From assembly GCA_003220615.1 (NCBI GenBank), contig QHTB01000185.1, forward strand, positions 1 to 38,152: a stretch of 38,152 bases of DNA. The letters run 5' to 3'. Made by a program: the position numbers and the translations under genes. Origin of the DNA: Candidatus Rokuibacteriota bacterium. GTDB taxonomy: Bacteria > Methylomirabilota > Methylomirabilia > Rokubacteriales > CSP1-6. A model generated the notes under the pieces. It was not told the DNA's origin and did no database searches. It worked only from the letters and a program-made list of their open reading frames with translations. Of the stretch, positions 17,182-25,337 are shown in pieces (positions within the stretch are counted from its first letter, which is position 1; every line of letters begins with the position of its first letter).

Positions 17182-17246
17182 GGCCGTCCCCCGTATGTGT
17201 CCTCGACGCTATCCGTCTGCACGACCAGACGGACGGCCAATAGGAG
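17182..17246 (+). promoter_or_regulatory. Structured leader abutting the infC ribosome-binding site
   Basis: CCGTCTG (17213-17219) and CAGACGG (17226-17232) form a 7-bp hairpin with a 6-nt loop. GGCCGTCC (17182-17189) is perfectly complementary to GGACGGCC (17231-17238), overlapping the hairpin by 2 nt. The structures end directly before the TAGGAG Shine-Dalgarno (17241-17246). In other bacteria infC-rpmI-rplT leaders are bound by ribosomal protein L20 or respond to IF3. Any such role here is inference. Confidence 0.45.
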
Positions 17247-17252
17247 CTGCCT

Positions 17253-17774
17253 ATCAGTCAAGCCAAAGAGATCCGTATCAATGAAGGAATCCGTGTCCGC
17301 GAAGTGCGCGTGGTCAGCGCCGACGGCGAACAGCTCGGGATCATGCCGATCCAGCAGGCGCTGGAGACGGCGCGCCAGCGCGAGTTCGATCTGGTCGAAG
17401 TGGCGCCGGAGGCCCAGCCGCCCGTCTGCCGGATCATGGACTTCGGCAAGTACAAGTACACGCAGGCCCGGCGCCTCAAGGAAGCGCGCAAGAAGCAGAC
17501 GACGATCCAGGTCAAGGAAGTGAAGATGGGCCCCAAGACGGAGAGGCACGACTTCGACTTCAAGGTGAAGCACGTGCGCCGGTTCCTCGACGAGGGCCAC
17601 AAGGCGAAGGTGACGGTGCGCTTCAAGGGCCGCGAGATGGCCCACACCGAGCTCGGCTGGAAGATGCTGCAGAAGATGGTGGAGGCCGTGCAGGACATCG
17701 CCACCGTCGACAACAATCCGCGGATGGAAGGACGGATGCTGCACATCGTCCTCTCGCCCAAGGCCCAGCACTGA
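17253..17774 (+). CDS. infC: Translation initiation factor IF-3, non-canonical ATC start
   Basis: 173 aa. IF-3 binds the 30S subunit, prevents premature 50S joining and discriminates start codons. The conserved N-domain opening (KEIRINEGIRVREVRVV) lies upstream of every ATG/GTG in the frame except internal ones, and an in-frame TAG at 17241 closes the frame. AGGAG (17242-17246) is spaced 6 nt from ATC at 17253, so ATC is the best start; CTG 17247 is too close to the Shine-Dalgarno. Rare AUU/AUC starts are a known infC trait used for autoregulation, because IF-3 rejects its own start codon. The N-domain, the basic linker (RRLKEARKKQTTIQ) and the C-domain (RFLDEGHKAKVTVRFKGRE) are intact. First gene of infC-rpmI-rplT. 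Confidence 0.93.
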   Translation: MSQAKEIRINEGIRVREVRVVSADGEQLGIMPIQQALETARQREFDLVEVAPEAQPPVCRIMDFGKYKYTQARRLKEARKKQTTIQVKEVKMGPKTERHDFDFKVKHVRRFLDEGHKAKVTVRFKGREMAHTELGWKMLQKMVEAVQDIATVDNNPRMEGRMLHIVLSPKAQH

Positions 17775-17792
17775 GAGCCACGGAGAACGAGC

Positions 17793-17990
17793 ATGCCGAA
17801 GATGAAAACGAAGCGGGGCGCGGCCAAGCGGCTCAAGAAGACCGCCTCCGGGAAGCTCAAGCGACACAAGGGCTGGAAGAGCCATCTGCTGGAGGCGAAG
17901 CGGCCGAAGCGGCGCCGTCGTCTCCGGAAGGGCCAGCTGATCTCGAAAGCGGACGAGCGCCGATTGAAGGTGCTCGTGCCGTACCTCTGA
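17793..17990 (+). CDS. rpmI: 50S ribosomal protein L35
   Basis: 65 aa, very basic, complete bL35: begins [20 protein letters not shown] and ends [16 protein letters not shown] (here [12 protein letters not shown]). It lies between infC and rplT in the conserved order, 18 bp after infC, with a GGAG sequence upstream of the ATG. It binds 23S rRNA in the large subunit. Confidence 0.97.
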   Translation: MPKMKTKRGAAKRLKKTASGKLKRHKGWKSHLLEAKRPKRRRRLRKGQLISKADERRLKVLVPYL

Positions 17991-18006
17991 GGGAGGACGC
18001 CGAGCG

Positions 18007-18363
18007 ATGCCACGCGCGAAGGGCGGTTCCAAGACACGCCAGCGGCGCAACAAGATCCTCAAGAAGGCCAAGGGCTACGTCGGCGGCCGGCGCAAGCTGT
18101 ACCGGCCGGCGGCCGAGACCGTCCTGCGCGCCGGCGCGTTCGCGTACCGCGATCGTCGGCAGAAGAAGCGTCGGGCTCGGGCCCTCTGGATCGTGCGCAT
18201 CAACGCGGCCTGCCGTCAGGTCGGCCTTTCCTACTCGAAGTTCATGGCCGGGCTCAAGAAGGCCGGCGTGCTGCTCGACCGCAAGGTTCTGGCCGAGATC
18301 GCGCTGACCGATCCGGCCGGATTCGCGAAGCTCGCCGACACCGTCAAGGCGCACGCCGGCTGA
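18007..18363 (+). CDS. rplT: 50S ribosomal protein L20
   Basis: 118 aa bL20 of usual length. The N-terminal extension [20 protein letters not shown] and the [12 protein letters not shown] core are diagnostic. It is needed for early 50S assembly, and in many bacteria L20 represses its own operon through a leader RNA (compare the structure upstream of infC). ATG 16 bp after rpmI with GGAGG nearby. Only 2 bp separate it from pheS. Confidence 0.97.
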   Translation: MPRAKGGSKTRQRRNKILKKAKGYVGGRRKLYRPAAETVLRAGAFAYRDRRQKKRRARALWIVRINAACRQVGLSYSKFMAGLKKAGVLLDRKVLAEIALTDPAGFAKLADTVKAHAG

Positions 18364-18365
18364 GC

Positions 18366-19397
18366 GTGGTGCGGCACCCGCGCGTCGACGCTATCGCCGA
18401 CGAGGCGCGCGCCGCGATCGGCCGCGCGACGTCGTCGACCCAGCTCGAGGAGCTTCGCGTCCGCTATCTCGGCCGCCAGGGAAGCCTGACCATGCTCCTG
18501 CGCTCGCTCGGCTCGCTGCCCGCCGCCGAGCGCCCGCGGGTGGGCGCCGTCGCCAACGAGGTCAAGCGTGAGCTCGAGGCGTTGCTCGAGCTGCGGCTCG
18601 GGGAGACGCGGGAGGCCGAGCGCCGTCTCGAGCGTGCCCGCCACCGGATCGACCTGACGCTGCCCGGACGACGGCCGCTCTCCGGCGGCGTGCACCCGCT
18701 CACGCGCGTGCAGGACGAGATCGTGAACATCTTCGTCGGCCTCGGCTTCTCCGTGGCCGAGGGCCCCGAGATCGAGGACGACTACCACAACTTCGAGGCC
18801 CTCAACATCCCGCGCGATCATCCGGCGCGCGACATGCAGGACACGTTCTACCTGAGCGAGGACACGCTGCTGCGGACGCACACCTCGCCCGTGCAGATCC
18901 GGACGATGCAGGCGCAGCGGCCGCCCGTGCGCCTCATCGTGCCCGGCCGGGTCTACCGGCGCGACGCCGACATCACGCACTCGCCGATGTTCCACCAGAT
19001 CGAAGGCCTGGCCATCGATCGCAACATCTCGATGGGCGATCTCAAGGGCACGCTCGAGCTCTTCGCGCGCGAGATGTTCGGCGGTCGCTCGAAGATCCGC
19101 TTCCGGCCGTCGTTCTTCCCGTTCACCGAGCCGTCGGCGGAGGTCGACGTGCTGTGCTTCCTGTGCGGTGGCAGTGGCTGCCGCGTGTGCAAGCAGTCGG
19201 GCTGGCTCGAGATCCTCGGTTCGGGCATGGTGCACCCGCAGGTGCTCCGGAACGTCGGCTACGATCCGGAAGAGGTCACTGGCTGGGCGTTCGGCATGGG
19301 GGTCGAGCGGGTCGCGATGTTGAAGTACGGCATCGACGACATCCGCCTCTTCTTCGAGAACGACCTGCGCTTCCTGCGACAGTTCGCGTCACCGTGA
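18366..19397 (+). CDS. pheS: Phenylalanyl-tRNA synthetase alpha subunit
   Basis: 343 aa catalytic subunit of the alpha2beta2 enzyme. GTG start 2 bp after the rplT stop; a second GTG follows immediately. An N-terminal coiled-coil tRNA-binding arm (about 1-90) precedes the class II catalytic domain: motif 1 near HPLTRVQDEIVNIFVGLGF, motif 2 RVYRRDADITHSPMFHQIEG, motif 3 GWAFGMGVERVAMLKYG. The Cys cluster CFLCGGSGCRVCKQSGW is a feature of several bacterial PheS proteins and may bind Zn. The stop overlaps pheT by 4 bp, consistent with equimolar subunit synthesis. Confidence 0.96.
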   Translation: MVRHPRVDAIADEARAAIGRATSSTQLEELRVRYLGRQGSLTMLLRSLGSLPAAERPRVGAVANEVKRELEALLELRLGETREAERRLERARHRIDLTLPGRRPLSGGVHPLTRVQDEIVNIFVGLGFSVAEGPEIEDDYHNFEALNIPRDHPARDMQDTFYLSEDTLLRTHTSPVQIRTMQAQRPPVRLIVPGRVYRRDADITHSPMFHQIEGLAIDRNISMGDLKGTLELFAREMFGGRSKIRFRPSFFPFTEPSAEVDVLCFLCGGSGCRVCKQSGWLEILGSGMVHPQVLRNVGYDPEEVTGWAFGMGVERVAMLKYGIDDIRLFFENDLRFLRQFASP

Positions 19398-21823
19398 AGA
19401 TCCCGTACCGCTGGATCCTCGAGTTCGTCGATCTCGACCTCACGGCCGAGCAGGCCGCCGACCGCCTGATCAACGCCGGCGTCGAGGTGGCCAGCGTCAC
19501 GCCGCTGGCCCCCGGGCTTCGCGGCGTCGTCATCGGCGAGATCGAGGCGATCGAGCGCGAGCTGGGTGAGAGCCACGGACACCGGCTGGTGCTGTGTCGC
19601 GTCTCGACCGGCCGCGCGCACTTCAGCGTGGTCTGCGGCGCGCCGAACGCGGCCGTGGGCCTGCGGGCCGCCTTCGCCCCGCCGGGCGCCGTGCTTCCCG
19701 GCGACCGCCACATCGCCAGTGCGAAGATCCGCGGCACGGAATCTCACGGGATGCTCTGCTCGGAGCGTGAGCTGGGCCTCGGCGACGATCACGAGAGCGG
19801 CGTCCTGACCGTCGACGCCGATGCGCCGCTGGGGGCCGATCTCGTGGGCCATCTCGGGCTCGACGATCACGTCCTCGAGATCGAGATCACGCCCAACCGC
19901 CCCGACTGTCTCTCCGTGGTTGGCGTCGCGCGCGAGCTGTCCGCGCTGACCGGGGCGCCCTTCCGTGCGCCCGTGATCGCGGTGAAGGAGTCCGACGAGG
20001 CCGCCAGTGGCCTCGCCACCGTTCGCATCGACGCGCCGGACCTCTGTCCGAGGTTCACGGCGCGCGTCATCGACCATGTCACCGTCGGTCCGTCGCCGGC
20101 CTGGCTGCGGGCGCGGCTGCGCGCCGTCGGCCTGCGGCCCATCAGCAACGTGGTGGACGTGACGAACTACGTGATGTGGGAGCTGGGCCAGCCGCTGCAC
20201 GCCTACGACTACGCCACGCTCGCCCGGGCGACGATCGTCGTGCGGCGCGCGCGGGCTGGGGAGCCGTTCACGACGCTCGACGGCCAGGCGCGCGCGCTCG
20301 CCGAGGGCATGCTGCTGATCGCCGACGCCGAGCACGCGATCGGCGTCGCCGGTGTCATGGGCGGCGCCAATACCGAGGTCAGCGGACGCACGAACCGCAT
20401 CTTGCTCGAGGCCGCGTGCTTCCAGCCGGGCTCCATCCGTCGGACGTCGCGAGCGCTCGGGCTGCTCACCGACGCCGCCTACCGGTTCGAGCGGGGTGCC
20501 GACATCGAGGGCGTCCCGGATGCCAATGATCGGGCGGCCCAGATGGTCGCCGATCTCGCCGGCGGCAGCGTTGCCCGCGGCATCGTCGACGCCTATCCAT
20601 CGCCCGAGCCGCGTCGCCGCGTGTCCCTGCGGATGAGCCGGGTCCGCCGGGTGCTGGGCGTGGCGCCTCCCACGGCGGAGGCGGCGCGCATCCTGAAGGG
20701 ACTGCAGCTACCGACCCGCGCCGAAGGCGACACCCTGGAGGTCGAGGTCCCGACGTTCCGCCGCGACCTCGGTATCGAAGACGATCTCGTCGAAGAAGTC
20801 ATCCGCGTGTGGGGCTACGACAAGATCCCGTCCACGCTGCCCGGCGGTGCGATCCGGCTCGTGCAGCTGCCGGCCACGCAGCGTCAGGCCGCGACCGTGC
20901 GCCGGGCGCTCGTCGGCGCCGGCGTCCTCGAGGTCATGACGTACAGCTTCAGCGATCCGGCCTACGAAGAAGCGCTGCGGATCAGCGGCACCCAGAGGCC
21001 GGTGGCGGTGCTCAACCCTCTCAGCCGCGACGCCTCGTGGCTGCGCTACAACCCTCTCGAGGGCGTCCTCGGCGTGGTCGCGACGAATCTGCGCAGGCAG
21101 CAGCCGAACCTCCGCGTGTTCGAGATCGCCAGGACGTTCGAGCCGGCGCCGGGATTGCCCAACGAGCAGCGCTGGCTGGCCATCGCGCTGGCGGGCCCTC
21201 GCGTGCCGTCGGCGTGGTGGGCGCCGTCGGGGGAGGGGCCCAAGGCCGAGATGGTCGACGTCTACGATGCGAAGGGCCTCGTCGAGCTGGTGCTCGACGC
21301 GCTCGGCGTGCACGAGCTCGAGACGCGGCCGCTGCTGGCCGGCGGCGTCAAAGGCTTCGAGCCCGACTGCCACGCCGCGCTCATGACGTCGACGGGAGTC
21401 ACCGCCGCCGAGTTCGGTGAAATCGGCGCGGACGCCCGGCGACTGTGGGACATCAGCGTGCCTGTGTTCGCTGCACTGCTGCCGCTCGACGAGATCCTGC
21501 GCCTGATGCCGCCGCCGCTGCGTTATCAGCCATTGCCGCGGTTCCCGTCGGTCCAGCGCGACCTCGCGTTCGTCGTCGGCGCGCTGCGCGCGGTGACGGC
21601 AGCCGAGATCGAGCGCGCGATTCGCGAAGCGGCCGGGCCGCTGCTCCGCTCGCTCACGCTCTTCGACGTCTTCACCTTCGACGACGGCCCCCGCAGTCTG
21701 GCCTGGCGTCTGACGTTCCAGGCCGACGACCGCACCCTCACCGACGACGAGGTCAACGCCATCCAGGAGCGGGTGGCCCGCCGGATCGAAGAGCGCTTCA
21801 ACATCACCTGGCGAGGAGCCTGA
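19394..21823 (+). CDS. pheT: Phenylalanyl-tRNA synthetase beta subunit
   Basis: 809 aa. The start is GTG 19394 (VKIPYRWILEFVDLD) in a GTGA overlap with pheS. Domains in order: B1, the tRNA-binding OB fold (about 40-150), the B3/B4 editing module with NVVDVTNYVMWELGQPLHAYD (near 255-275), B5 (around 400-475), the catalytic-like region (ELLEVMTYSFSDP-type segment, here EVMTYSFSDP) and the C-terminal ferredoxin-fold anticodon-binding domain (LPRFPSVQRDLAFVV to the end). Length is close to the 795 aa of E. coli. It overlaps the next start by 1 nt (TGATG). Confidence 0.96.
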   Translation: MKIPYRWILEFVDLDLTAEQAADRLINAGVEVASVTPLAPGLRGVVIGEIEAIERELGESHGHRLVLCRVSTGRAHFSVVCGAPNAAVGLRAAFAPPGAVLPGDRHIASAKIRGTESHGMLCSERELGLGDDHESGVLTVDADAPLGADLVGHLGLDDHVLEIEITPNRPDCLSVVGVARELSALTGAPFRAPVIAVKESDEAASGLATVRIDAPDLCPRFTARVIDHVTVGPSPAWLRARLRAVGLRPISNVVDVTNYVMWELGQPLHAYDYATLARATIVVRRARAGEPFTTLDGQARALAEGMLLIADAEHAIGVAGVMGGANTEVSGRTNRILLEAACFQPGSIRRTSRALGLLTDAAYRFERGADIEGVPDANDRAAQMVADLAGGSVARGIVDAYPSPEPRRRVSLRMSRVRRVLGVAPPTAEAARILKGLQLPTRAEGDTLEVEVPTFRRDLGIEDDLVEEVIRVWGYDKIPSTLPGGAIRLVQLPATQRQAATVRRALVGAGVLEVMTYSFSDPAYEEALRISGTQRPVAVLNPLSRDASWLRYNPLEGVLGVVATNLRRQQPNLRVFEIARTFEPAPGLPNEQRWLAIALAGPRVPSAWWAPSGEGPKAEMVDVYDAKGLVELVLDALGVHELETRPLLAGGVKGFEPDCHAALMTSTGVTAAEFGEIGADARRLWDISVPVFAALLPLDEILRLMPPPLRYQPLPRFPSVQRDLAFVVGALRAVTAAEIERAIREAAGPLLRSLTLFDVFTFDDGPRSLAWRLTFQADDRTLTDDEVNAIQERVARRIEERFNITWRGA

Positions 21824-22017
21824 TGAGTGACGACGTGATCGATCGCCTCGGTCAGCTCGAGGACGCCGTGCGCCGCGCGGCGGATGCGCTGGGCCGGCTG
21901 CGCGAGGACAACGATCGCCTCCGCCGAGAGGTCGCGCGCCTGACCGCCGAGCGCAAGCAGACGGTGACCCAGATCGACTCGATCCTCAACGACATTGCCA
22001 AGCTCGACCTTGAGTAG
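21823..22017 (+). CDS. zapB: ZapB-like coiled-coil cell-division protein
   Basis: 64 aa, almost entirely heptad coiled coil (LGQLEDAVRRAADALGRLRE, NDRLRREVARLTAER). ZapB-like proteins of this size commonly sit next to zapA and stabilise the FtsZ ring through ZapA. ATG overlaps the pheT stop by 1 nt and has a GAGGAG Shine-Dalgarno. The call rests on size, coiled coil and the following zapA. Sequence conservation of such coils is low, so function is moderately sure. Confidence 0.7.
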   Translation: MSDDVIDRLGQLEDAVRRAADALGRLREDNDRLRREVARLTAERKQTVTQIDSILNDIAKLDLE

Positions 22018-22297
22018 CCGCGTCGAGCTGACGCTGCTGGGCCAGACCCTGACCGTGCGAACGGAGGCGTCGGAGGGCTACGTACGCACGTTGGCTCGTT
22101 ATCTCGAAACTCGCGTTGCGACGCTCCACGAGTCAGGCGTGCAGGACCCCTCGAAGGCGCTGCTGCTGGCCGCGCTCGACATCACCGACGAGCTCTTCCG
22201 CGCCCGCGAGGACAAGGACAAGACCGCCGGCGACGTCGGCGCCCGTCTGGGCGCGCTGCTCACCTTGCTCGAACAGGCCACCCCCAAGCCGCCCTGA
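22010..22297 (+). CDS. zapA: Cell division protein ZapA
   Basis: 95 aa from TTG 22010, which overlaps the ZapB-like gene by 8 bp; TTG 21995 would add 5 residues. The N-terminal beta-hairpin (VELTLLGQTLTVRTEASEGYV) and helix (RTLARYLETRVATL) are typical ZapA, followed by the C-terminal coiled coil with LLAALDITDELFRARED. It cross-links FtsZ protofilaments. No Shine-Dalgarno is visible, so translation is probably coupled to the upstream gene. The zapA-6S RNA neighbourhood is conserved in many proteobacteria and relatives and is seen here too. Confidence 0.88.
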   Translation: MSSRVELTLLGQTLTVRTEASEGYVRTLARYLETRVATLHESGVQDPSKALLLAALDITDELFRAREDKDKTAGDVGARLGALLTLLEQATPKPP

Positions 22298-22310
22298 TCG
22301 CCCCTACGGG

Positions 22311-22680
22311 ATGACCCTCGAGCCTCCGATCCCTGTCCTGCGCATCTTCGACCACGCGCTGGCCCGGAAGTTCTATCTGGATTGGCTGGGCTTTACGGTC
22401 GACTGGGAGTTCCAGTCAGGCCCCGGCGGCCCCCACTACCTTCAAATCTCACGCGGTCCGGTCGTGCTCCACCTCACCGAGCACTATGGCGACTGCTCCC
22501 CCGGGGCGAAGGTCTTCATCAACACCGACGACGTCGAGGCCCTGCATTGTGAGCTGCACTCCCGGCCCAACCCCAACAAACCCCGGGGTGGAGGTGGCGC
22601 CCTGGAACGCGAAGGTCATGGACGTCATCGACCCCTTTGGCAACCGGCTCAGCTTCAATCAGCCGCTGCGCTCCTCTTGA
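22311..22680 (+). pseudogene. Glyoxalase/bleomycin-resistance superfamily protein, single-base frameshift
   Basis: The first frame from ATG 22311 encodes PPIPVLRIFDHALARKFYLD, LGFTVDWEFQSGPGGPHYLQ and VVLHLTEHYGD, a VOC-superfamily fold. After about residue 85 the match moves to the +1 frame: NPGVEVAPWNAKVMDVIDPFGNRLSF, whose landmarks (VAPW, VIDPFGNRLSF) complete the domain and end at TGA 22678-22680. The full span is 370 nt, one base more than a 122-aa ORF, so a single-base insertion lies around 22565-22590, in the C/A-rich tract CCCCAACAAACCCC. It could be real decay or an assembly or sequencing error in a homopolymer-like tract. If repaired, it would be a small metal-binding dioxygenase or isomerase-like protein of unknown substrate. 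Confidence 0.8.
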
Positions 22681-22706
22681 CTTTCGCCCCGCCTGCCGAG
22701 TACACA
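22677..22706 (+). promoter_or_regulatory. Promoter of the probable 6S RNA
   Basis: TTGACT (22677-22682, overlapping the glyoxalase stop codon), 18-bp spacer, TACACA (22701-22706). The predicted start, near 22713, coincides with the 5' end of the long closing stem of the RNA. Confidence 0.5.
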
Positions 22707-22713
22707 AGAAGTG

Positions 22714-22889
22714 TCCCTGCGCTGTACGTGATGCCGGGGGGAAGTTTCAACCTCATTCAGATTACGGGAGCCGCACTGAGGGCGGTGTGCAAGCCCCTCT
22801 GAGAAGGGGAAGCCTGAAACCCTCCAACGTTGGCGCCCACCTGGCAACGCCAGGTTCGAAACACCGTCGGCACACGGCAGAAGTGGGGA
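22714..22889 (+). ncRNA. ssrS: Probable 6S RNA (ssrS)
   Basis: A rod-shaped RNA of about 176 nt right after the zapA locus, the classic ssrS position. The 5' end TCCC (22714-22717) pairs with GGGA (22886-22889). 22722-22736 pairs with 22868-22880 as a 13-bp helix with two single-nt bulges. An inner stem GTTTCA (22744-22749) / TGAAAC (22815-22820) caps the other side. The 3' strand of the central bubble carries a small perfect hairpin ACCTGGC/GCCAGGT (about 22838-22854), as in E. coli 6S. 6S RNA mimics an open promoter and sequesters sigma-70 RNA polymerase in stationary phase. No protein-coding potential is seen. Call by structure and synteny; no covariance model was run. Confidence 0.62.
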
Positions 22890-22890
22890 T

Positions 22891-22920
22891 TTGACCTCCC
22901 CCGTCCGCCCCTTCTATACT
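22891..22920 (+). promoter_or_regulatory. Promoter of the rny-ymdB-folD-xseAB-ispA-eno operon
   Basis: TTGACC (22891-22896), 18-bp spacer, TATACT (22915-22920). The predicted start, near 22927, gives a 5' leader of about 53 nt before rny. The -35 begins one base past the 6S RNA 3' end. Confidence 0.6.
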
Positions 22921-22979
22921 GTCAAATCTGATAGATATTTGCGTCTTACAACTCACCCTCTCTGGGGGTTGACATAGCG

Positions 22980-24539
22980 ATGGTTCAGCCACTATGGCTT
23001 CTGCTCCCTGTTGTCGCGATCGTCGCCCTCCTCGTCGGCTTCGTCCTCCAGAAGCTCATCAGCGAACGCAAGCTCGGTGAAGCGGGTGCGCGCGCCACGC
23101 GCATCGTCGGCGACGCCGAGCGCGATGCCGAGGCGCGCCACCGCTCGGCCGAGCTGGAAGCCAAGGAGATCGTGCTCAAGGCGCGCGGTGAGTTCGAGCA
23201 CGAGGTCCGGCGCCGCGAGCGCGAGATCCAGCAGATCGAGCAGCGAATCCTCGGCAAGGAAGAGCAGCTCGCCCGCAAGCTCGATGACATCGAGCGCCGC
23301 CTCTTCGAGTACACGTCGAAGGACCGGAGCCTGACCGACCGCGAGAAGTCGATCGCGGAGAAGGAAGGCAAGCTGACACAAGCGTTCGACGAGCAGCGCC
23401 GCAAGCTCGAGATGATCGCCGGCCTCACGGCCGAGGAGGCGCGGCGCCAGCTCGTGGCGCAGATGGAGGAGGAAGCCAAGCGCGAGGCCCAGCTCATCGG
23501 CATGCGCCTCGAGGAGCAGGCGCGCGAGACCGCGCGAGAGAAGGCCAAAGAAGTTCTCGCCACCACGATCCAGCGCCTGGCCCCGGACTACACGGTCGAG
23601 ACGGCCGTGTCGGTCGTTGATCTTCCGTCCGACGACATGAAGGGACGCATCATCGGGCGCGAGGGCCGCAACATCCGGGCGCTCGAGCTGCACACCGGCG
23701 TGGATCTCATCGTCGACGACACGCCGGAGGCCGTGCTGATCTCCGCCTACGATCCGTACCGGCGCGAGATCGCCCGCCGCGCGCTCCAGATCCTCATCTC
23801 CGACGGCCGCATCCATCCCGCCCGCATCGAAGAGGTGGTCGAAAAGGTCAAGAAGGAGATGGACCAGCACCTCAAGGAGGAGGGCGAGAAGGCCTGCTTC
23901 GAGGTCGGGATCCACGGGCTCCATCCCGAGCTCATAAAGCTGGTGGGCCGGATGCGCTACCGGACGTCGTACGGCCAGAACTGCCTGCAGCACTCCAAGG
24001 AGGTCGCCTGGCTCGCCGGCATGATGGCGGCGGAGATCAAGGCCGACGTCAAGCTGGCCAAGCGGATGGGCATGCTCCACGACATCGGCAAGGCGCTCAC
24101 TCACGAGCAGGAGGGTAGCCACCCCGAGCTCAGCCTGCAGGTGCTGACCAAGTACAACGAGAGCCGCGAGGTGATCAACGCGGCGCTGTGCGGCCACGAG
24201 AACGTCGAAGCGGAGACGATCGAGGCGCTTCTCGTGGAAGCGGCCGACGGCATCTCGGCGGCCCGCCCGGGCGCCCGCCGCGACGTCCTCGAGTCCTACA
24301 TCAAGCGTCTGGCCAAGCTGGAGGAGATCGCGCTCAGCTACAAGGGCGTGGAGATGTGCTACGCGATCCAGGCCGGCCGCGAGCTGCGCGTCATCACCAA
24401 GGCCGACATCGTGTCCGACCTCGACGCCCACCAGCTGGCCAAGGACATCACCAAGCGCATCGAGGCCGAGATGCAGTACCCCGGTCACATCAAGGTCGTC
24501 GTCATCCGGGAGACGCGCGCCGTCGAAGTGGCGAAGTAG
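22980..24539 (+). CDS. rny: Ribonuclease Y (membrane-anchored endoribonuclease)
   Basis: 519 aa. RNase Y initiates mRNA decay at the membrane. An N-terminal TM helix (LLLPVVAIVALLVGFVLQK, about 6-24) precedes a long charged coiled coil (about 30-190, rich in ERR/EEQ), a KH domain with GREGRNIRALE (about 210-270) and an HD phosphohydrolase domain with HDIGKAL and the flanking H..HEN residues (about 335-430). The C-terminal region ends IKVVVIRETRAVEVAK. Full family length. ATG start; a GGGGG stretch lies a little far upstream. It is followed by ymdB after 5 bp, the same gene pair as in Bacillus. Confidence 0.96.
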   Translation: MVQPLWLLLPVVAIVALLVGFVLQKLISERKLGEAGARATRIVGDAERDAEARHRSAELEAKEIVLKARGEFEHEVRRREREIQQIEQRILGKEEQLARKLDDIERRLFEYTSKDRSLTDREKSIAEKEGKLTQAFDEQRRKLEMIAGLTAEEARRQLVAQMEEEAKREAQLIGMRLEEQARETAREKAKEVLATTIQRLAPDYTVETAVSVVDLPSDDMKGRIIGREGRNIRALELHTGVDLIVDDTPEAVLISAYDPYRREIARRALQILISDGRIHPARIEEVVEKVKKEMDQHLKEEGEKACFEVGIHGLHPELIKLVGRMRYRTSYGQNCLQHSKEVAWLAGMMAAEIKADVKLAKRMGMLHDIGKALTHEQEGSHPELSLQVLTKYNESREVINAALCGHENVEAETIEALLVEAADGISAARPGARRDVLESYIKRLAKLEEIALSYKGVEMCYAIQAGRELRVITKADIVSDLDAHQLAKDITKRIEAEMQYPGHIKVVVIRETRAVEVAK

Positions 24540-24544
24540 GCCGC

Positions 24545-25321
24545 ATGAAGATCCTGATGGTCGGCGACGTCTTCGGCGAGCCGGGACGCGCCGCCGTGAA
24601 GAAGCTCCTGCCCAAGCTCCGCCAGCAGCACGCGATCGACCTCGTGGTGGTCAACGTCGAGAACGCGGCGGCCGGCTTCGGCGTCACGCCGCAGATCGCC
24701 CGCGAGGTCCTCGATCAGGGCGCCGACGTGATGACCTCGGGGAACCACATCTGGGACAAAAAGGAGATCGTGGAGTACATCACCAAGGAGAATCTGCTGC
24801 TGCGCCCGGCCAACTTCCCGGCCGGCACGCCCGGCGTCGGCCACGTCACCGTGAAGGCGGGGCCGCATCGCGTCGCGGTGGTGAACCTCATGGGCCGCGT
24901 GTTCATGAGCGCGATCGACTGCCCGTTCCGCAAGGCCGACGAGATCCTGAACGAGCTGACCAAAGAGACGCGCGTCGTCCTCGTTGACATGCACGCCGAG
25001 GCCACGTCGGAGTCGGTGGCGATGGGCTGGTATCTCGACGGACGGGTCAGCGCCGTGGTCGGCACGCATCGGCACGTCCAGACCGCCGACGAGCGTGTGC
25101 TGCCCGGCGGCACCGCCTACATCACCGACCTCGGCATGACGGGCCCCATCGACTCCGTCATCGGTGTGGACAAGGACCTCATCCTGCAGCGCTTCCTCAC
25201 CCAGATGCCCGTCCGCTTCGAGGCGGCCAAGGGGCCAGCCGCGCTCCACGGCGTCGTGATCACGGTCGATCCCGAGACAGGCCGAGCCTCCGACATCGTC
25301 CGGATACGTCAGACTGCTTGA
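24545..25321 (+). CDS. ymdB: YmdB-family metallophosphodiesterase
   Basis: 258 aa calcineurin-like phosphoesterase; Bacillus YmdB hydrolyses 2',3'-cAMP and influences development. The dinuclear metal motifs are visible: GDVFGEPGR at the N-terminus, VNVENAAAGFG, TSGNHIWDKKE, DMHAEATSES, and GTHRHVQTADE. Length is standard. It lies 5 bp after rny, a conserved pair. The ATG has no strong Shine-Dalgarno and is probably coupled. Confidence 0.94.
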   Translation: MKILMVGDVFGEPGRAAVKKLLPKLRQQHAIDLVVVNVENAAAGFGVTPQIAREVLDQGADVMTSGNHIWDKKEIVEYITKENLLLRPANFPAGTPGVGHVTVKAGPHRVAVVNLMGRVFMSAIDCPFRKADEILNELTKETRVVLVDMHAEATSESVAMGWYLDGRVSAVVGTHRHVQTADERVLPGGTAYITDLGMTGPIDSVIGVDKDLILQRFLTQMPVRFEAAKGPAALHGVVITVDPETGRASDIVRIRQTA

Positions 25322-25337
25322 CCACGCCGGAGGGGGC

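Noticed and set aside
22850..22865. GGTTCGAAAC as a tRNA/tmRNA T-loop
   Set aside because: The flanks (CCAGG and CACCG) cannot form a T stem and there is no acceptor stem or CCA. The segment fits a bubble region of a 6S-like RNA better.
22969..22974. Perfect TTGACA just before rny as a promoter -35
   Set aside because: A matching -10 would lie inside the rny coding region and the transcript would miss the start codon. The pair at 22891-22920 is better placed.
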